From Favolaschia claudopus (lineage: Eukaryota; Basidiomycota; Agaricomycetes; Agaricales; Mycenaceae): 64,000 bases of DNA. Location: NCBI GenBank assembly GCA_037176885.1, contig JAWWNJ010000191.1:124001-188000 (forward strand), in the 5' to 3' direction. Both the position numbers and the translations under genes were made by a program. The number at the start of each line of letters is the position of its first letter. Positions within the stretch are counted from its first letter, which is position 1. Positions 58,619 through 64,000 of this stretch are shown piece after piece. A model generated the notes under the pieces. That model ran no database searches. It had not been told where the DNA came from and saw only the letters and a program-made list of their open reading frames with translations.

Positions 58619-59407
58619 GGTTGGGGCGAATTGAAGAGAGCCGAGACCAGCCGTACAACGGTCAGAGGGGAGCTCCCCAGGCTAAATAGAGAGCAGAAAC
58701 CGGGGAAAACGAGGACCAAGAGATGAGGGAGGAGGCTAGGAACGGGATCAACGCATGTCAACGCAAAGATCGTTACGTCAGCACGTGTTCCAGTGTTCGT
58801 CTCTGCCATTACTCTCGCCTTGGCTCTGCAGCTTCTTGTGCCTGTTTACTCGTACCTAATCCATTCGATGACGTTTGTGGATGAAGGATCAACTGCTGCA
58901 GAATTTATTGCAGTTCTTCGGTGGCAAAAGTTGACCATTCAAGTCGAACTGCTCGCTTGTCGATTTTTACGCTCTCTGGAGTTTTGAACCAGACTTTATC
59001 ATCGGTCGACCGGCATTCGAACCTGAATGGAACACTCCATACGCTGCGCTACTCACGGGGATGCGTTCATCCAGATTACTGGCGCCGAGACCGCTTTTCG
59101 CAACTCCACTATCCTATCTTTTGGCCCAGTTAAGCTTCCGCCAGCTCCGCATTTCCAGGCGGCGCATGAGTTGTCCCGAGGCATATCGGCCAGAAAGAGG
59201 GACTCAGGAAGGCAAAACAGGAAGAGAGTAATTAGCGGCAATACCGCTGCCCAAGAACGCCTCTCCGCAAAGAAGACGACACCGGCTTACAAGAAGCCAT
59301 ATATAGCAGCATATCTATCGGTACCGGGAGATGAAGATCTCACACCTGCTTCCCCACAGTTCGGCCACCCAATTGCAAGCCAAAATTCCAACTACAGCGA
59401 ACTAATT
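58619..59407. other. intergenic stretch, nothing recognised
   Basis: This is 790 bp between MOB copy B and the 3' end of the dehydrogenase. The plus-strand frame 59027-59698 mostly overlaps the antisense of the dehydrogenase and has no motif. Confidence 0.45.
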
Positions 59408-60359
59408 TCACCACGGCACCTCCCCATTTCTATCGATAAAAACTCCACTCTTTCCTTCCATAGCAAGCGCGGTGTTAACTATAACCTTACACCCATCCGC
59501 CGGATCCATAACCCCGGTAAAATTATTCATATTAGTCGCATTGAACCCTTCAGACAAATCACTATCCGTCATCCGAAGCTCAAAACATTCAAACAAACAC
59601 TTACCAGGACATATCGACACCACCCTAATCCCCGAACCCTTCTGCTCTTCCTCGATCGCCCATTGCAGCGTAAGCGAATTCAGGGCAGTCTTGCTTGAAA
59701 TATACGCCGGGTAGATCTTCCTCGGCCGGCGTTCTGGAGTAGACCATAATCCCATGGACCCGACTTTGGATGAGATGTTGATTATGGCGCCCCCGGCTTG
59801 CAATAGCGGACGGAATGTCTGCGTTAGGGAGGCGACGCCGAATACGTTCACAGCATAAGAGTCTTTGAAAGACTCGACCAGGATCGCAGCACTAGATTCG
59901 AGTTGATCAATTCCCAAGGGACCAGGAATTTCAGTTGAATACAATAGACCAACTTGTTTATGAGCACGTCAAGACCAGTGAGGTTCTTCTCTCGTAGATA
60001 TTCAGAGACAGTCGTATAAGCATTTTTTATCGACTCGTCGTCCGTGACGTCCAGCTGCACGGGTACGATTGTGGATGAAGGATGGACGTCTTCTGCAAAA
60101 TGAGCTATGGCCTCTTGAGCCGCACTCAATTTCCGTGAACCTCAGGAGAGAAATTCTTTCACAGGTTGAATTCTGTTACAGGAAAATTATACTTACCCAT
60201 AAATACCAACACATTCGGAGCCGAAGCAAGCTGGTGAACAGTGTGCATTCCAAGCCCTGATCATCGTTTCAAGTTCAAAAAATCACTGAAAACCCTGAAC
60301 GTCCAAAACAGCTCACCCTGATTCCCCCCACTGATAAAAATTTTCCGGACGTTGGACAT
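59408..60359 (-). pseudogene. short-chain dehydrogenase/reductase with apparent frameshift
   Basis: ATG 60359 begins MSNVRKIFISGGNQGLGMHT, with the cofactor-binding GGNQGLG. The segment VQLDVTDDESI supplies the adenine-binding Asp. The active site is NISSKVGS (Ser) with YPAYISSKTALN (Tyr-x3-Lys), and the C-terminus is RVVSICPGFNATNMNN to EVPW at 59408. Four exons are read by splicing. The universal NNxG turn should join VLINN to VGLLYSTEIPGPLG, but the DNA gives CTCATAAACAAGTTGGT, one base short of ATAAACAA(N)GTTGGT. A single-base deletion near 59953-59956 shifts the frame and no intron can repair it. It is either a recently disabled gene or a sequence error; all catalytic residues are otherwise kept. 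Confidence 0.75.
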
Positions 60360-61077
60360 AGCGGCTGGGATGGTCAGGGATGGATTCCAAGCTTCCAACT
60401 TCCTTATATACCTTCCCGTGAAACGGCCCGGACCAGTCGCGTGCGGCTCGCGTGCTCGCAGGTGCTCGCAAGCAATAAGATGCAATGACGTAACGCGTAT
60501 TTCCCGATATAGGCGTACTTCTTCTCACAACCCAAAAAGGCAATAATTTGGGATGCGTCGTAGTCCTTCGTATTCGCGCCTCGAAAACGAACGAAAGGAC
60601 TGGTGCACCATTCCGGGCCGGTTGAGAATTAGGCGCGCGCCAAACGCGCGTCTAAACGCCTTTGGCACTGATATCCGCAATATGCCGATTTGAAACACTA
60701 TCCAACATCGATTCTCGAATATGCAACAACCATCACTCCATTCGGAAGGATGAAAGGAGACCCAGATAAAAAGTGTTATCGATTTTTTCAATCTCTTCTC
60801 GATGCCAAGAAGGACGAACAATAACATTACATACAAACATGAACGTGGCAATTTGTGGGTTCAAATGAGCCCTTATCCCGAGAGTGTAGAGCTATTGACA
60901 AAGTACAACGGATTACAGAGCCCCTCGAGCAGTTAAAACATGATGGTACATACTTGTGTACAGTCTGTCTTCATTTTGCAACAGTGTCTGTACGAATCAA
61001 GTTACAGAGCACGGCGAACGCCAGCACTATTCAGTTCGGATTCCCGCTATCGCAATCTTCAATACTTCTGCAGCTAT
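60360..61077. other. intergenic stretch with GC-palindromic patch
   Basis: No gene is supported. A patch at 60601-60665 has the perfect palindrome TGGTGCACCA and the alternating AGGCGCGCGCC / ACGCGCG sequence, which stands out from its AT-richer surroundings. The open frame on the minus strand over it (60525-60851) has no motif. Confidence 0.4.
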
Positions 61078-62104
61078 TCAAGGCCGGGAAACCCAGCCGG
61101 GTGAACCTGCGGGGAGGTGGTCGGGGACGAAGTCGAGGGTCGAGACGTTGGATGGGTCTCGTGAATTGGGTTGTAGGGTGAGATGGTGGCAAGGAATTCG
61201 GTTGGAAGGAGGATACGAGGGTATCGTCCCCAGATAATGCGACAGCTCGGTGCTGTAGGAATAGACCCTAGGTGTAGAGGATGCCGCTGAGGGTAACGAC
61301 AAGTTCTGAGGTGAGTAAAGCCCGATGTTGGCGTCAGCGACGGGTCTTTGGGATGGTGGGACCTCGTTTTCTATCAGGTTGGAGCCAAAGATGGCCAAGG
61401 CAGCATCGTCTGGCGATCCACGGACGACCGGTGAAAGGAGGTTGTTACATGATGTGGCGGGGGAATAATGGATAGAAAGTTTCGCGTGAGGGTCCGGCAA
61501 AACCGCCGAAGTGTTGAATCGTTGGCTCGAATCAGGGTATAGCGAACGCGAAGAGCCGTAGGGAATACGGCCCTGGCTCGGAATCAACTGTGGCGATATG
61601 AAATTGGAGGGTGTGCTACTCGAAGCGCTGCTAAGTTCCGGAAAGGAAGAAGGCCCAAATGGCTCCTGCGAAGAAAGCTGATAGGCGACGTCGGTGGGGG
61701 ATGAGGAGGAAGATGAAGAGGCGGGGGATGGGTGGGAATCGCTGGAGGCAGAAACTTTGCCTCCTCTTGATCTTGACTTTTTCCCCTTACCGCGAGATGC
61801 TTGAGAGGCCGAATGAATCCGCATGCTGGTGATCGTTGAGCAAAACATTTGTCGACTTTTCTAGAAACCACTTACTGTGATTTCTGGAAACCGTTAAGCA
61901 TGGTTTTGGCTAATGAGAGGGAGAGGTACTCACGAGGTTATCCTTCCTCGAGCATGTTGTTGAACAACCAGGAAATTCGCATTTGTAGGATTTCTCTCCG
62001 GTATGAACGCGCTGATGGCGGCCTAAATGACTGCTGGTAGAGAAAACTTTGTCACAGTCAGTGCAAGGGTAGCGTCGGTTTGCCGGTTCAGCGGATTGAG
62101 ACAT
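61078..62104 (-). CDS. C2H2 zinc-finger transcription factor
   Basis: ATG 62104 gives MSQSAEPANRRYPCTDC. Finger 1 is C-x2-C-x12-H-x3-H (CTDCDKVFSTSSHLGRHQRVH), followed by the TGEKSYK linker. Finger 2 is CEFPGCSTTCSRKDNL then KSHMRIH, completed only if an 8-nt exon (61876-61883, AAATCACA) is spliced between introns 61884-61933 and 61826-61875. After the fingers come a basic KGKKSRSRGGK patch (possible nuclear signal) and a long Ser/Pro-rich tail to the stop at 61078 (ASSSSSSSPTDVAYQL, SSASSSTPSNFISPQ). This two-finger arrangement resembles NRG1/MIG-type fungal regulators. About 315 residues. No targets can be inferred. Confidence 0.85.
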
Positions 62105-62720
62105 GGAGAGAGGTGAGCCCGGGGCGTCGATTTCGAGAAAGGGACGGGTGCCGGTATAAATACATTTTGAACCCGGGCAGACTCAGTATAAACGCGCGAC
62201 GATGGACTGAGATACGGGTGCAACACTACGCGCACTACGTAAAAGGATTAGCGGTCGGCAATGTCGTACGAAAAAAGCGGTGCACCTAAACATGCTCTTC
62301 ACCTCGGTAGCACCCTCGGCCTCGAGTCTGGTTGCCATGCGCAATCTTATGGGAGACATGCGAGACGACCGTAAATTCTCCACCTCCACGTACTTTCGGC
62401 GCCTGCATATGAGCTTGCCCCAATTTCGACAATTGTGCCTGCTTCCTTCTAGTTTGAAGGCATCATATAAGGGCATGATATGGGCTGCTTCTTTCACCTG
62501 CAAGTGCAAAAACAGCATACTAATAGCAGAAAATGTCTGTCCTCCGTGTCCTGTCTTGGGTGCTGGCTCGGTGGCGTTGTATTACTCTGAACCACCTTGG
62601 TGACCTTGGCAAGCACGTCTAAGCCGATTTTCCGGTTATGGACTGCGGGGAAGCCGAGATCACTGAGGGGGACGATGTATAAGCAGAACTACTATGCAAT
62701 TTTCAATTACGAGCAGTGCG
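62105..62720. other. promoter-side stretch, nothing recognised
   Basis: It contains the C2H2 gene promoter, with a TATTTATA-like box about 50 bp upstream of its ATG on the minus strand, and no gene. Open frames at 62183-62518 and 62280-62603 are opposite each other and without motifs. Confidence 0.4.
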
Positions 62721-63160
62721 AGGACCTCTGACAACTGACCAAAAGGCCTGTTCCGCATGGGGCCAAATTTGTCAGGACCAAAATTTTCGGCTCGAGACGA
62801 TTTTGTCAGGATTGACACAGGCCTCCGCCAGATTTTGCCATCAAAATCCTGGGAATTGAGTCGAAAAATCAATTTTTTGGCTGTAAAAAGCCATTTTTCG
62901 CTCATAAAGCGGTTTTCGCGTCGTTTTTGCGCTCGTTGCATCGAAATTGACGCAAAAACAGTGAAATTATACACCTGTCGGTTGCCTGCTGGCGAAAAAG
63001 TCGCTCGCCGACCCAGAATTTGTCAGGATCTGACCCAGGCATTTTGGGACTTTGGGTCGACTTTGTCAGGATTTGACACAGGCAAATCGTCAAAAATTTC
63101 CAAAATTTGTCAGGATTCGGACCAGGCATTTGGGTCAATTATCCGAGGTCCTGCAGTGCG
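62713..63160. mobile_element. MITE with 8-bp target duplication and internal repeats
   Basis: The element proper is 62721-63152 (432 bp), flanked by perfect direct repeats GCAGTGCG (62713-62720 and 63153-63160). Its ends AGGACCTC... are inverted repeats over about 37 bp with mismatches (TGACC-AAA-GCCTG-TCCG-AT aligned on both arms). Inside, the motif TTTGTCAGGATTTGACACAG, with variants, occurs about five times near both ends, as expected for transposase-binding subterminal repeats. The 8-bp duplication suggests an hAT-like non-autonomous element. No coding capacity. Confidence 0.85.
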
Positions 63161-63450
63161 ATGTAGGCTCATAAGTATGAGAGTCAAATGAGAATTGGCA
63201 GTTGAGTGTTGGTTGCAACCTGGTCGGAGTGAACGACTCCGGTACTGAGCCGAATCCCCCGAACCTTGCCGGAAGCCGGTACCGGTACGGGTAACTTGTT
63301 GACCGGCGTCCGTTTCGCTGGACTCTACTCTCCGCTCAGCGGACTGTCCGTATGATGAACACGATAATGTAATGCGCTGTCAGTACAAATATTGTGAGTA
63401 AGCTAGAGGGATACAAATGTTATGTATAATGTCGGAAAATCTACAAGATG
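63161..63450. other. short intergenic stretch, nothing recognised
   Basis: This lies between the MITE and the stop of the right-edge gene. GGTACCGGTACGGG-type sequence near 63280 is the only patterned part. Confidence 0.4.
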
Positions 63451-64000
63451 TTATGACGGTGGTGGGGCTGGCGGCCGTCTCAAAGTTACAGGTTTGGTTA
63501 CAGCACCCTCTGCAGGTTTCAAACGCTTGGACAGCGACTCGTCGGGCGTGCCCTCCTCACGAGGTCGTTTTGCAGCACCAACAAACGAGAGGGCGTCACC
63601 TGCGGGAGTGGCAGTCGGCGCAGGCGCAGGTGCAGATCCAGAAGCCGCTGCCGCCGCTGGACGGACTGCGCCTCCCCGATTAGCCAGCCCGCGCGTTCCT
63701 CGAGTGACAGCGGTTCCGCGCGCACGAGCAGCAGGTGCAGCCCGTGCGGCTGCTGTAGGAGCTCCGCCCTTTGCAACACCTGCAGGTTTTGCTGCCGCCG
63801 CAGGATCTGGAGCAGTGGTTGTCGAAGGCGAGGCAGAAGCAGGTGGTAACGACGGAGGGGCAGTCGCTGCAGGTGCTGAACCAGATGCGGCTGCAGAAGG
63901 ATTTACGGTTGCTGGTGTTGGTGTAGGTGCGGGAACGAGTCCTTGGGTCTGCCATTGAAGAATCTGGGCCTCGAGATCCTTCACCTTCTTTTGCGTCCTA
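63451..64000 (-). CDS. C-terminus of a low-complexity protein, nuclear-basket (TPR/Mlp1)-like candidate
   Basis: The frame is open from the right edge: it reads RTQKKVKDLEAQILQWQTQ at the window border, which looks like the end of a coiled coil. About 170 Ala/Pro/Thr-rich residues follow, then RGTRGLANRGG, a nuclear-signal-like AAKRPREEGTPDESLSKRLK, and the end AVTKPVTLRRPPAPPPS with a stop at 63451. A coiled coil followed by Ala/Pro and basic low complexity is what the C-terminus of fungal Mlp1/TPR nuclear-basket proteins looks like, but the assignment is weak without the rest. The gene continues beyond 64000. Confidence 0.5.
   Translation of the reverse strand, partial: RTQKKVKDLEAQILQWQTQGLVPAPTPTPATVNPSAAASGSAPAATAPPSLPPASASPSTTTAPDPAAAAKPAGVAKGGAPTAAARAAPAARARGTAVTRGTRGLANRGGAVRPAAAAASGSAPAPAPTATPAGDALSFVGAAKRPREEGTPDESLSKRLKPAEGAVTKPVTLRRPPAPPPS

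Noticed and set aside
59027..59698. Plus-strand frame of 223 codons near MOB copy B
   Set aside because: Its second half is antisense to the dehydrogenase C-terminus and the first half has no motif.

Overview
The window is nuclear DNA of a filamentous basidiomycete, most likely a mushroom-forming agaricomycete. The evidence is dense small introns (mostly 45-60 nt, GT-AG, one GC-AG), an intron-interrupted histone H4, microexons of 8-13 nt, fungus-specific families (Zn2Cys6 regulator with fungal trans domain, fungal HNH protein, GH15-CBM20 glucoamylase) and short genes on both strands. The organism cannot be named from sequence alone. Gene models were spliced by hand, so exon edges are predictions.

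Layout. 1-5.2 kb: 3' end of an unknown gene, an aldo/keto reductase with a C-terminal membrane anchor, a nested pair of MITEs just upstream of it, and an acidic orphan protein. 5.6-8.8 kb: heme oxygenase and a triple CCCH zinc-finger protein. 8.8-16.1 kb: a gene-poor stretch with an inverted repeat and hairpin, then a decayed ABCC (MRP-type) transporter and a small secreted protein. 17.3-25.2 kb: secreted glucoamylase, a SYLF-domain protein, a membrane nucleotide pyrophosphatase/phosphodiesterase and the nonsense-mediated decay factor UPF3. 26.1-42.2 kb: one 16-kb gene for midasin (MDN1/REA1), the six-AAA ribosome-assembly ATPase with its acidic tail and MIDAS domain.

42-64 kb: a Zn2Cys6 regulator, histone H4, an NTF2-like protein, a protein with securin-like features, a divergent HNH-domain gene, two MOB paralogs with a dynein roadblock light-chain gene between them, a short-chain dehydrogenase with an apparent frameshift, a C2H2 zinc-finger regulator containing an 8-nt microexon, a third MITE, and the C-terminus of a low-complexity protein running off the right edge.

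Several genes serve the cell cycle and growth: histone H4, MOB, roadblock, the securin candidate, midasin and UPF3. The most striking regulatory signal is a nearly identical 29-bp palindromic element (26/29) about 90-120 bp upstream of both the histone H4 and the securin-like start codons; the second copy sits in the shared promoter with the HNH gene. A dispersed repeat family (three copies) places inverted copies on both sides of one MOB gene. No CRISPR array, operon or clear biosynthetic cluster is visible, and none is expected in this kind of genome.
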